Virus record (IMG/VR): IMGVR_UViG_3300030329_003898
Coordinates: 14,863-36,115 of that record
Length of the DNA: 21,253 nucleotides
Direction: 5' to 3' (one strand)
Origin: a virus
A program made the position numbers and the translations under genes. The notes under the pieces are model-generated. The model was not told where the DNA came from and did not search any database. It saw nothing but the letters and a program-made list of their open reading frames with translations. Below are positions 1-8,772 of the stretch, piece after piece (position 1 is the stretch's first letter; the number at the start of each line of letters is the position of its first letter).

Positions 1-3000
1 ATGACTGGTGCTAACGATTCAATTCTTTTCGGGTTAAGTGCTAGTACGTGGTTTAGACCATCTAATTTTACTAGAGGTTTCCGTATTTATATAGATAAGA
101 AGTTAGGCTGGAACCCAATAGCCGCTACTTTAGGTCCAATTGATGGTGGTAAAGAAGTTAGGCTTACAAGTGCAAACAATACCGCTGTTAGTGATTCCAA
201 CCCACAAATTGAAGTAACGGGGTTGACAGATGTATCTACTGCAGGTACTTATGCGGGGGCTAGTACTAACATACTAGAAGTTGGAATGGTGTTAGAAAGT
301 AATGATGCCGGCTCTAATCTTTTAGCAACTCCACTTATAGTGTCCAAAATTATTGATGATGGAACAAACCCCCCAATAATTAAGTTTAAAAAATATGACC
401 CTAGCTCAAGCGTATCTATCACTAGTTTTACACCGGATCAAGGGGCTGGAGATTTAGTATTTAAACAATATTCAATGAATGGTTTGAGTCCAAACTCAGC
501 TAAAAATATTAATTATTTTAACGATGCTAAGGGTTTTACTGGTCAAAATACGGGTACAGATGCTGTTGGTTACACTATAGAAATTCTCGAAGCAATAGTT
601 GACGATAGGTTACTACCAAGCAATCCAGCTATATGGGAAACAGAACCAAAAGAATCTACAGATTTAAATATATATTACGAGGCTAGTGGTTACAATCCAT
701 TTATTTTAGATAAAACAACAATAAAATCTGTTTTACCGATTGGCTCGAGAATTACAGTACCAGGCTCAGACTCTATTGAACCTGACACTGTGATAACTGG
801 TAACTCAGTACCTGATTATCCAACAGCAATAACTATAAGTACAAAAGCAAAAACAGATCAAGGTAGCCAAACCTCCACTTTTGCTACTGGTATAGCTATT
901 ACAACAGATACGCTTTTTAGAGTAGAAAGACCAGATGGTTCACAAATAAGTGTAAGAGTAGATATTGGTGGTTCAGATATATTGACTGGAGACCCTGTTT
1001 TCGATGGAAAAGTTTTTAGTATAAATCCAAATATATATACTAGTAGTTTTTGGTTAAATTGGCACAACTGTTATGTTTTTGGGAATGGTGTTGAATCAAA
1101 TAGAATTAGAGATAACTTTAATTTACCATATATAGGTAACGGTGTTATAGCTTCAACAACTTTAGCTGAACAATACAAACAAGAACATAGAAAACACGGT
1201 TTAATATATTCAGGTATATATAACTCTATTAGCGGTATAAATAATTTAAATCAATTTATACAAGCAGAAAAAATAACAAAAGATATAAATCCTATATACG
1301 GTAGTATTCAAAAACTACACATGAGAGATAGTGATTTAGTAACTTTATGTGAAGATAAAATATTAAGAATTATAGCAAATAAAGACGCTGTATTTAACGC
1401 TGATGGAAACCCTCAATTAATAGCAACACCAAACGTATTAGGACAGACGGTTCCTTTTACCGGTGAGTATGGTATATCTAAAAATCCAGAATCATTTGCC
1501 TCGGAATCTTATAGAGCTTATTTTACAGATAAAGTACGTGGGGCTGTAATGAGGTTATCAAGAGATGGTTTAACACCAATATCTGATGCTGGTATGAAAG
1601 ATTGGTTTAGAGATAATTTAAAACTAGGTGATAAACTAATTGGTAGTTATGATGATAGACAGGATCAGTATAATATAAGTGTTGTAAAAGAAACTTCAAA
1701 ACAATCGTTAATTCATTTGGGTAGAACTTCCTCAACTACAGTTAGTTTCAAAGAAGAGGTTAGGGGTTGGGTTAGTTTTAAATCATTTATACCTGAAAAC
1801 GGTATAAGTTGTGCCAACAATTACTATACTTTTAAAGAAGGTGTAGCGTGGCAACACCATGTTGAAAATAATAAAAGTAATGATAATCCTAGAAATACTT
1901 TTTATGGAATTCACACAGAGTCATCTTTTACTGTTATTTTAAATGATTTACCAAGTATTATAAAATCTTTTAAAACATTAAACTATGAGGGAACACAATC
2001 TAAAATAGATGAAAACCTCAGTGATAATAGCTATTACAATCTTGCGAATAAAAAAGGTTGGTATGTTCAAAGTATAAAAACAGACCAACAAGAAGGAGGG
2101 TTAAATGAGTTTATAGAAAAAGAAGGTAAATGGTTTAATTATATAAAAGGAAAAGCAATATCTTATTCTACAGACGGCCATATAACAAATAGTTTTGATC
2201 TTTTTGATGAGGGTGATTTTACTATTCAAGGTATAGGTGTTTTAACCAAAACCACAGCAAAAGGTGTTTATGGTTGTACGGATGATCGTGCTACAAACTT
2301 TAATCCAAACGCTTCAATTGATGATGGTTCTTGTATTGCTGCTGTGGATGGTTGTACAGAAGAACTAGCTTCTAATTATGATTCTTTAGCTACAAACAAT
2401 GATGGGAGTTGTACCTTCCCTGGTTGTACGGACAATACAGCATTTAATCATGATCCATATGCTAATACAGATGATGGATCATGTATACCAAGAGTTTACG
2501 GTTGTACTGATACTAGTACTTATACGCAATCATATACCGCGAGTGAGACAAGTACTAAAAACTCTTTCACAGCTATATACAATACTAACACTAATGGAAA
2601 TCCGCAAGCTAACACAAATGTAACATCAGCACAAGATTCTTCAAATCCTTGTATAGCCACAGTGCTAGGTTGTACGGATACGTTTGATGCTTGTTTTAGT
2701 GGTCTAGCAAACACATCATATCACCCTAATTACACTGGGTCTGGTGCTTGTTGTGGCGCTGCTACAGGTTGTAACGATCCATTAGCGTGTAATTATGATC
2801 CTGGTGTAGCTGCAAACGCTTCTACTAGTGGATGTGTATTATGTTCTGATGGTTTTCATAATGTAAACAATTTCTCTGTTGCTAGTACTAGTCAAGAATG
2901 TGGTACTGGTGAGAACGAGAACAAATCAAATTGTGAATATTGTGGTGGTCAGCATAAAGTTACATTTACAACTAGCTTGCCGGTTGAAATGATAAATGAG

Positions 3001-5502
3001 AATGATGTTTTATTGGTAATACAACATATTCAACCTAACGACGCTACTACAATGGGTGTCTTACCAACTCACCAAGCAGCACCAGTTAATAGTTATTATG
3101 TTACAGTTACAAATAAAGATAATAATTCAACTACATCTTATACTTTAGGACCAGGAACATCAGGTGTTGTGTGGAATGATGATATGAGTAGTTTTAGTAG
3201 TTCTTTTAACACATCTCTTTACACTACAGGGAGCGTATTACCAGCAACATACACAATAACTGGGTTAAACGATAATACTAACTATCAAATAGATTACTAC
3301 CCAGTTTGTAGTAACTCTGATGGTAGTTCTCTTCCAAATGGAGCTACTGGTGTATATACGGTTTCATTTACAACTCCACAAACTATAGTTTCTGGTTGTA
3401 CGGATGGTGGTGCTAACGCCACAGCTTGGAGCGGTACGTATCCAAACCCAGCCGGTGGAACACATAGTGCGTGTAATTATGATCCAAATGCTAATTTCGA
3501 TGATGGTAGTTGTGAATATACTTCTTGCTATGGTTGTATGACATCAGGTTATGTTAACTATGTTGCTACCAATACATTTACTGTTAACAATCAAACAGCC
3601 TGTGGTGATTTAATTGTAACTGGATGTATGATACCTACCGCTTCAAATCATGATGGAAACGCAAACGTACCTTGTACCACTGGATGTGTTGTTGATGCTA
3701 ATGGGCAGATGCAAACCGGTGACAACTGTTGTTGTAACCATGTGGTTTTGGGTTGTCTTGGTTTTGGTGCGACAAACTCTGGTGCTGTTGGCACTACGGC
3801 TGCTAATACAATACTTACCAATTCCTCTGGTAATATAGCCGCACTAAATTATGGTTGTGCTAATTCAACAGGCACTTTGAATACTCATTGTAACATGGTT
3901 ACTGGAGCACCATCAAATATAACACCTGCACAACTAAACACCAATTACGCTCCTCTTGTTACTAATGGTGTTGCGGCTAATCCAACACCAATAGTTACAA
4001 ATGAGGTACTTTCAACAGGTGAACAAGGGGTGTGTAACTTTACTGAACCTCAGTTTACCGGATTAAGTCAAATCGCATCTACTGTTTCTGGCGCTACCAC
4101 TAAGGATGTTGATATACAAATAATACTAGATCAAAACGGTACTCCATGGGATGGAAATACTGGAAATGGTAATTTAAGAGCTTCTGTTGCTATTCAATTT
4201 CATGATGGTACCTCGGTTGTTGGTCCTACAAACCTTGGTACTGTTGATATTGGAAGTGCTACATCGATATCATCAAGCAACGCTTTAACGCTTGCTACAA
4301 ACAATGGTATGACTACTCAAGCTGCTAACGCTACTATTGGGGTTTTATATCCAAATTGGATGGGTACTACTGGTCAAGCGTATGAAACAATTCTTGATGC
4401 AACTGAATTACAAAACGTAGTACAGGCTCATGGTAATACTTTAACTCTTACTGTTCTCGTACATCAATGGAACACGTTTACTTTAGACGGTAATACCTCA
4501 GTTAGTACTGTTCAACTTACAGGTGGTTGTACAGATGATACGGCTTCAAATTATAATGAGAATGCGAATGTTAATGATGGTTCTTGTAGCCAACAAGTGC
4601 TTGGTTGTACTAATAATACTTATTTCAACTATAACTCATCAGCAACACCTAACAATACTAACGCCGCTGTTTGCGGTGGACAGTGTTCTGCACCTACAAA
4701 TCCTATTAGAAGTATATTAGCAAACCCAAATATTTTCCAAGGTGCTTATAACTTACCTATATTCGCTATAGAGTGGAGTGGGAATGAAATGTTGTATGGC
4801 GAGCATAACGTTTATAATGGTGTTAATTATTCCGCACTAGATGGTATGGGTACCGGCGGTACTTTTCACACTACTGGTATAAACCCTTTGACTAGTTATC
4901 AAACTAACGGTGGAACTCTACCTTACGAAGACTTAAGTAATTATTATGGTGGTTATACTACTACCGCTACAACTGTAGCCAACCCGTTGGGAATAATAAG
5001 CTTTCAACTTGAGTATAGAATTAAACTAGCTAGTTCAACAACGTGGGGTGCTTGGCATAACCTCGCTGGTAATGTATCGAGTACCTCGGGTATGATTGCG
5101 CAGGGTTATGGTGGCTATCAACATTCTTTCACGCCTGGATTGACAATACCCGGCTTGACTCTCAAAAGTACCAACTGGGTTGATGATAATCAGGCTGTTT
5201 GGCCCGGCACCACGGGTCCAGTATCAATCTTTGCGCCAGACGCGGGTACTAATATAAATAATAGTACTTGTACTGGTTGTGGAGGATCAAGCCCGGCTTG
5301 GCGATGGAATTATCAAGATGGTTATAACCCTAATGATGAGTGGGAATTTAGAGTGAGAAGTGTATGTGAGAGTACATTAGGAATAACTGTTTCAGATGCT
5401 TCTACAGTTACATCATTTACTCAACCTGATTGTACAACTATAGTTAATCGTAATATAATCCCGCTTGGCTATGCCTCATATGCAGCTATAGGATGTGATT
5501 AA
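1..5502 (+). CDS. Giant phage tail/adhesin-like structural protein with Cys-rich GCTD repeats, possibly 5'-partial
   Basis: The reading frame is open from the first base and ends at TAA 5500-5502 (1833 codons). The ATG at base 1 may be the start or an internal Met cut by the window, because the first residues read like the interior of a folded domain. Residues 1-757 are Cys-poor (three Cys) and look like a phage tail or neck protein: a conserved-looking block around residues 440-570 includes the strings GEYGISKNPESFA, YFTDKVRGAV and LSRDGLTPIS. I recall similar strings in marine phage structural proteins, and they may relate to the tail stabilization protein of crAss-like phages (memory only). 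From residue 758 it becomes Cys-rich with repeated G-C-T-D...D-D-G-S-C units. Between these lie beta-rich, fibronectin-III-like stretches (about 975-1130 and 1590-1820). The C-terminal part probably extends from the virion and binds the host or its polysaccharides. Family assignment is inference. Confidence 0.75.
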   Translation: MTGANDSILFGLSASTWFRPSNFTRGFRIYIDKKLGWNPIAATLGPIDGGKEVRLTSANNTAVSDSNPQIEVTGLTDVSTAGTYAGASTNILEVGMVLESNDAGSNLLATPLIVSKIIDDGTNPPIIKFKKYDPSSSVSITSFTPDQGAGDLVFKQYSMNGLSPNSAKNINYFNDAKGFTGQNTGTDAVGYTIEILEAIVDDRLLPSNPAIWETEPKESTDLNIYYEASGYNPFILDKTTIKSVLPIGSRITVPGSDSIEPDTVITGNSVPDYPTAITISTKAKTDQGSQTSTFATGIAITTDTLFRVERPDGSQISVRVDIGGSDILTGDPVFDGKVFSINPNIYTSSFWLNWHNCYVFGNGVESNRIRDNFNLPYIGNGVIASTTLAEQYKQEHRKHGLIYSGIYNSISGINNLNQFIQAEKITKDINPIYGSIQKLHMRDSDLVTLCEDKILRIIANKDAVFNADGNPQLIATPNVLGQTVPFTGEYGISKNPESFASESYRAYFTDKVRGAVMRLSRDGLTPISDAGMKDWFRDNLKLGDKLIGSYDDRQDQYNISVVKETSKQSLIHLGRTSSTTVSFKEEVRGWVSFKSFIPENGISCANNYYTFKEGVAWQHHVENNKSNDNPRNTFYGIHTESSFTVILNDLPSIIKSFKTLNYEGTQSKIDENLSDNSYYNLANKKGWYVQSIKTDQQEGGLNEFIEKEGKWFNYIKGKAISYSTDGHITNSFDLFDEGDFTIQGIGVLTKTTAKGVYGCTDDRATNFNPNASIDDGSCIAAVDGCTEELASNYDSLATNNDGSCTFPGCTDNTAFNHDPYANTDDGSCIPRVYGCTDTSTYTQSYTASETSTKNSFTAIYNTNTNGNPQANTNVTSAQDSSNPCIATVLGCTDTFDACFSGLANTSYHPNYTGSGACCGAATGCNDPLACNYDPGVAANASTSGCVLCSDGFHNVNNFSVASTSQECGTGENENKSNCEYCGGQHKVTFTTSLPVEMINENDVLLVIQHIQPNDATTMGVLPTHQAAPVNSYYVTVTNKDNNSTTSYTLGPGTSGVVWNDDMSSFSSSFNTSLYTTGSVLPATYTITGLNDNTNYQIDYYPVCSNSDGSSLPNGATGVYTVSFTTPQTIVSGCTDGGANATAWSGTYPNPAGGTHSACNYDPNANFDDGSCEYTSCYGCMTSGYVNYVATNTFTVNNQTACGDLIVTGCMIPTASNHDGNANVPCTTGCVVDANGQMQTGDNCCCNHVVLGCLGFGATNSGAVGTTAANTILTNSSGNIAALNYGCANSTGTLNTHCNMVTGAPSNITPAQLNTNYAPLVTNGVAANPTPIVTNEVLSTGEQGVCNFTEPQFTGLSQIASTVSGATTKDVDIQIILDQNGTPWDGNTGNGNLRASVAIQFHDGTSVVGPTNLGTVDIGSATSISSSNALTLATNNGMTTQAANATIGVLYPNWMGTTGQAYETILDATELQNVVQAHGNTLTLTVLVHQWNTFTLDGNTSVSTVQLTGGCTDDTASNYNENANVNDGSCSQQVLGCTNNTYFNYNSSATPNNTNAAVCGGQCSAPTNPIRSILANPNIFQGAYNLPIFAIEWSGNEMLYGEHNVYNGVNYSALDGMGTGGTFHTTGINPLTSYQTNGGTLPYEDLSNYYGGYTTTATTVANPLGIISFQLEYRIKLASSTTWGAWHNLAGNVSSTSGMIAQGYGGYQHSFTPGLTIPGLTLKSTNWVDDNQAVWPGTTGPVSIFAPDAGTNINNSTCTGCGGSSPAWRWNYQDGYNPNDEWEFRVRSVCESTLGITVSDASTVTSFTQPDCTTIVNRNIIPLGYASYAAIGCD
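2272..4665 (+). repeat. Protein-level GCTD...DDGSC repeat region
   Basis: The protein encoded by the first gene carries recurring units of the form G-C-T-D-x-x-A-x-N-Y/F-N/D-P-x-A-x-x-D-D-G-S-C, about 21 residues long. Units or clear half-units begin near residues 758, 784, 808, 834, 890, 923, 1132, 1509 and 1535. The clearest full units are at 758-778, 784-804, 808-828 and 1509-1529. Others have lost the second half or carry inserts. Paired Cys and an acidic DDG loop suggest small disulfide-bonded, possibly calcium-binding modules. Such repeats are known from large secreted proteins of marine Bacteroidota. The DNA copies are diverged, so this is an old protein repeat and not a recent DNA duplication. 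Confidence 0.85.
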
Positions 5503-5531
5503 CATAAACATAATATACTAAATATTAAATT

Positions 5532-5915
5532 ATGCAAATATTAGAACTTACTTTTAACAATAACTTAAATGAATCTTTACAAGTTGGGGACACAGCTTTT
5601 TATGTACCAACAACTCCTAAAAGTGAATTTTCTACTGGTGAATTAAGTAACGTTATTAGATTGGGTGAAATAACTGAAGTCTTGTTAGGCCAAAGAATGA
5701 TAAAAGTTATGTGGGATAATATTAATGTTGCAGCACCTGTTGCTAGTGATTTTATTTTCTTTGCAAAAGACAGGAAAGTAAATACCTCTGGTTTAGTTGG
5801 TTATTATGCCGAAGTACAGTTTAAAAATAACCTAAATGGTGTTGATCAAAACAACCCCACGGATAGGGCAGAGCTTTTTGCGGTAAGTTCAGAAATTACT
5901 GAAAGTAGTAAATAA
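5532..5915 (+). CDS. Small hypothetical protein, probable virion component
   Basis: A 127-aa protein that I do not recognise. It has no signal peptide, membrane segment or cysteine. The composition is that of a compact, beta-rich globular protein (alternating hydrophobic runs near residues 1-10, 20-27, 42-65 and 86-98). The ATG follows an A/T-rich 29-base gap after the tail/adhesin gene and has no Shine-Dalgarno sequence. It sits between two large probable structural genes, 10 bases before the next start, so it is most likely translated with them. A role as a minor virion protein, chaperone or connector is plausible from position alone. Confidence 0.7.
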   Translation: MQILELTFNNNLNESLQVGDTAFYVPTTPKSEFSTGELSNVIRLGEITEVLLGQRMIKVMWDNINVAAPVASDFIFFAKDRKVNTSGLVGYYAEVQFKNNLNGVDQNNPTDRAELFAVSSEITESSK

Positions 5916-5925
5916 ATAATAAAAT

Positions 5926-7794
5926 ATGGCTATTATACAAGAATTTAACTTAGATACTAAAGATATTTACGCTTCTGGAGAAACTAGAAATTTTTCTATT
6001 ACAGCGGAGAATGGTGCTATATTTAGTCTAGAAATTAAAAATGAAGATAGTTATTATTATAATTTTTTCAATAACACTTTTCAAGCTACTAAAACTGGAT
6101 TAAGAGATGTTGTTGTTAAAGGTAATATTTTCTCAGGGAGTGTAACCTTCCCAACTGTTACTGATGCTGATCAATATGATGTGTATTTATGGGCTGGAGA
6201 TAATACTGAACATGTTGCTTTCCAAGAGGTTAGATTCAATGATGGTAGTTTAGATATAAATTCTTCTAAAGGTTCTAACTCTTTGTTAATACAAAAAGTT
6301 ATATATCAAACGCTAAATATAAACTTAACATTAACCGCGATGTCAATAAATGCGACAACGCCTTGGGGTAGTGTTTCAGTTACAGATGCAACTATACCAA
6401 CAACTGTGGGTAAAAGCTCTAACAAGCAATCTTTTACAGTAAAAGTAGGTACAGCGGCAACTAAAGCACAAAAAATTAATAGACAACCATCAAGTGGAGA
6501 CATAATCGTAGCACATAGTAGGACTGTTGGTAGCGCGCCAGAAAACATAGTAGGAGAAAGTATTTATCCAGCGGTGAGCAATACTGATACCATAGATGGG
6601 GCCGTAACAAGTGGTGTTAAAGTTGTTATGGATAATAACGTTGCAGACAACATGGTTGTTGGAGATAGGATAACAGCTACAGCTACAACAGATACTGTAG
6701 ATGGAGCTGTTGATACTGACGGAACTAAAGTTGTAATGGATGCAGCTGTAGCTACAAAAATGGCTGTTAGAGATAGAGTAACTGGAACAGCAGAATTAGA
6801 TGCTGGACATTTTGTTGTTAAAGCTTTAAACCCTGATGGTGATAATGCTAATGAGTTTGAAATGGGTGACGATGCTGACACTCAAAGTGCAAAAGAAATA
6901 ACAGCTGGTATTTCAGATGGTGTAACACTAACTTTTACATCGCAACTAAACAGAACAACAACAACTGTAGCTGCTTTAAACCCAGATACAGATAATGTAA
7001 AAGAGTTTTCGATGTCTCAAGCTATAGCTTTAGCCGATGGTATTACCTTAAATTTTAGTAATAGAAAAAACTATAGGTGGCCATTAGATAATATCAACGG
7101 ATTGTTAAAAGGTAATGTGATACACGTTACTGGTAACGCTGTTGCTGGTACTATAGCTGATTATGTAGATTCAACAACATTAAGGCAGGGATTAGAAGAT
7201 GAAGAAGTAATAATACATCGTGAAATAAGTGCTTTAGACACTCTTGGTAAAAAATCCACTAGAACTGTAAATGGAACAACAAAGTTGGTTACAGATGTTC
7301 AACCTGGTAATGTTGTTTTTAGCACACAACAAGTACTAGCTTTAGCTGGAGATAGTATAAAATTTTACGGTTACGGTCAGGCTGCTATAAAAGATATGAC
7401 TGGATGGGATGTTGAGTTTTCTAATTTACAAGTAGAATTAACTGATTCTACTTATGCGAGTGGAACGAAACCAACAACAACTACCACGGGTACAGTTAGT
7501 AGTAGCGCGACTATAGGTGTAGCTGATAGAGAAGGTATAGTACAAAATGTCTCTACAATTAGTGGTATAGGTATTGCGGTTGGAGCGGTAAACCCAACTA
7601 TAACTAGTACACAGGCTGATGGGTCTGGGAATTGGACCGCTAGTGCGGCTCAAACATTAGAAAATGGTATAACATTAACTATCGATAACACAAGCAGGTT
7701 TGCGATTATAACTGGAGATGTGGAAATAAAACAAGCTGGGTCAGCTGCTTTAAGTCTTGCTTTTGATTTAGAAAAGTTCATATTTGCCAACTAG
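5926..7794 (+). CDS. Repeat-containing virion structural protein, function unknown
   Basis: A 622-aa protein without signal peptide or membrane segments. The N-terminal 110 residues look beta-rich. The middle (about 221-365) holds two kinds of internal repeat. One is a unit with the core DGAV...KVVMD..VA..M.V.DR(I/V)T, present at about 221-249 and 256-286. The other is a unit with the core ALNPD.DN..EF...., followed by (S/A)DG(V/I)TL.F, present near 297 and 344, with a degenerate third unit near 550-585 (GAVNP... and LENGITLTID). Low Cys content, abundant Thr, Val and Gly, and repeated beta modules suit an elongated virion protein such as a fibre, decoration or tail-sheath-like protein. I recall repeats of this kind in marine phage contigs, but I cannot assign a precise role. 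It is the last gene before a 68-base non-coding gap, so it may end the structural operon. Confidence 0.75.
   Translation: MAIIQEFNLDTKDIYASGETRNFSITAENGAIFSLEIKNEDSYYYNFFNNTFQATKTGLRDVVVKGNIFSGSVTFPTVTDADQYDVYLWAGDNTEHVAFQEVRFNDGSLDINSSKGSNSLLIQKVIYQTLNINLTLTAMSINATTPWGSVSVTDATIPTTVGKSSNKQSFTVKVGTAATKAQKINRQPSSGDIIVAHSRTVGSAPENIVGESIYPAVSNTDTIDGAVTSGVKVVMDNNVADNMVVGDRITATATTDTVDGAVDTDGTKVVMDAAVATKMAVRDRVTGTAELDAGHFVVKALNPDGDNANEFEMGDDADTQSAKEITAGISDGVTLTFTSQLNRTTTTVAALNPDTDNVKEFSMSQAIALADGITLNFSNRKNYRWPLDNINGLLKGNVIHVTGNAVAGTIADYVDSTTLRQGLEDEEVIIHREISALDTLGKKSTRTVNGTTKLVTDVQPGNVVFSTQQVLALAGDSIKFYGYGQAAIKDMTGWDVEFSNLQVELTDSTYASGTKPTTTTTGTVSSSATIGVADREGIVQNVSTISGIGIAVGAVNPTITSTQADGSGNWTASAAQTLENGITLTIDNTSRFAIITGDVEIKQAGSAALSLAFDLEKFIFAN
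6580..7060 (+). repeat. Internal protein repeats in the 622-aa structural protein
   Basis: Two adjacent units share DGAV...KVVMD..VA..M.V.DR, encoded at about 6586-6674 and 6691-6785. They are followed by two units sharing ALNPD.DN..EF and (S/A)DG.TL.F, encoded at about 6814-6945 and 6955-7056. DNA identity is only partial, which indicates divergence after duplication. The repeats probably form successive beta modules. Confidence 0.7.
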
Positions 7795-7862
7795 AAGTAA
7801 AAAAAGCGCAAAAACTGTGATTATAAACACACATAAGTATAAATAATAAAAAAAACAATATT
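7795..7862 (+). promoter_or_regulatory. 68-base intergenic region with a candidate phage promoter motif
   Basis: This is the largest non-coding gap in the window. At 7817-7829 it contains GTGATTATAAACA, preceded by CAAAAAC at 7809-7815. The same 13-mer occurs at 18603-18615, again preceded by CAAAAAC (18594-18600), before the accessory cassette. Both copies lie 8-46 bases before an ATG and at the boundary between functional blocks. The TATAAA core is promoter-like. No convincing terminator hairpin was seen. Function is inferred from recurrence and position. Confidence 0.4.
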
Positions 7863-8768
7863 ATGGCTGTAGGTTTAATTAAAACAAAATGGGTGCATTC
7901 TAGCAAAAATAGTCCTAGTAAAAGTGGAGAAAGTCCAATAAGAGCTTGGTGGAACAAGACTAGGAAAGCAAATGAAAGAAGAATAGAAGAAGCTCAGAAA
8001 AATTATAACGAACAAATGCGTGAGTTTAAAAATCAAGAGTTCACAAACGTATATAGAGATGTAAAAAACCCAATGGAAAATTTACAGACTGAGTTTGAAA
8101 ACACTTTTGAAGATTTAACAGTAAATCAACAACAGGCACAGTTTGAAAAAGATATGGCCCAACAACAACAAGCTAATATAATGGATACTATGAGCGCTGC
8201 TGCTGGTGGAAGTGGTATAGCGGCATTAGCTCAACAAATGGCTCAATCAGGCCAACAACAAGCTCAAAGAGCTTCAGCTTCTATAGGTCAACAAGAAGCG
8301 GCTAATCAAAGAGCAGCGGCGCAAGGTGCTCAACAAGTACAACAAATGGAGGCTGGTGCGCAGGAAAAAGTATTAGGTGGAGCTGCTCAAGCTCAAGCAA
8401 TGAGATTGCAAGGTGAAGCTGATAAACAACAATTTGGCCTTGATAAACAAGCAACATTACTCGGTATGTCGCAACAACAACTTGGTACAGCTATGGATAT
8501 TGAAGCACAAAGAAAATCTGATAAAGCTGCAATGTGGAGTAATCTTTTATCTGATGTACGTTTAAAAGAAAAAATAGAAAGAACAGGTACTTCACCTTCT
8601 GGAATACCTATATATGAATTTAACTATATAGGTGGTGATAATAGATATAGTGGTGCTATGGCTCAAGATTTAATAGAAATGGGTATAGATGCTGTATCTG
8701 TCGAGAGCTCTGGTTATTACAGCGTAAACTATAATAATATCGATGTAGATATGAATAAAATAAACTAA
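7863..8768 (+). CDS. Gln/Ala-rich probable internal virion protein with a C-terminal mini-S74 chaperone-like domain
   Basis: A 301-aa protein in three parts: a basic N-terminus with a charged helix (about 1-70), a long Gln/Ala-rich helical stretch (about 75-225), and a C-terminal domain of about 70 residues. The C-terminal part begins S230-D-V-R-L-K235 and continues with YEFNY, GAMAQD (264-269) and VNY (288-290), the signature order of the S74 intramolecular chaperone/peptidase family. The Ser and Lys spaced as S-x4-K, which form the self-cleavage dyad in S74 proteins, are both present. The domain is much shorter than usual and lacks the long C-terminal helices. Gln/Ala-rich helical proteins directly before a giant protein are typical of podovirus ejection proteins (T7 gp14-like position), so that is my preferred role. 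A small fibre or base protein is the alternative. No Shine-Dalgarno; the start follows an A/T-rich leader. Confidence 0.75.
   Translation: MAVGLIKTKWVHSSKNSPSKSGESPIRAWWNKTRKANERRIEEAQKNYNEQMREFKNQEFTNVYRDVKNPMENLQTEFENTFEDLTVNQQQAQFEKDMAQQQQANIMDTMSAAAGGSGIAALAQQMAQSGQQQAQRASASIGQQEAANQRAAAQGAQQVQQMEAGAQEKVLGGAAQAQAMRLQGEADKQQFGLDKQATLLGMSQQQLGTAMDIEAQRKSDKAAMWSNLLSDVRLKEKIERTGTSPSGIPIYEFNYIGGDNRYSGAMAQDLIEMGIDAVSVESSGYYSVNYNNIDVDMNKIN
8550..8753 (+). other. Mini S74 (intramolecular chaperone/peptidase-like) domain
   Basis: Codons 230-297 of the 301-aa protein encode SDVRLKEK, a central YEFNY strand, GAMAQD, and a final VNYNNIDVDM. This is the S74 consensus order (SD.RLK, Y.F.Y, G.MAQ, AV, VNY/VDY). 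Self-cleavage in the family occurs just before the Ser, which would release about 72 residues. The match is from recalled family motifs. Confidence 0.75.
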
Positions 8769-8772
8769 CACT

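Noticed and set aside
2272-4665. CRISPR-like or recent tandem DNA repeats behind the GCTD units
   Set aside because: The similarity is at protein level. The DNA units differ and spacing is irregular.
1-5502. Firm assignment to the crAss-like phages
   Set aside because: The N-terminal strings of the first gene recall tail stabilization proteins, but no capsid, portal, terminase or polymerase gene is in the window to support it.
7795-7862. Possible rho-independent terminator after the 622-aa structural gene
   Set aside because: There are A-runs but no convincing GC stem followed by a T-run on the plus strand.
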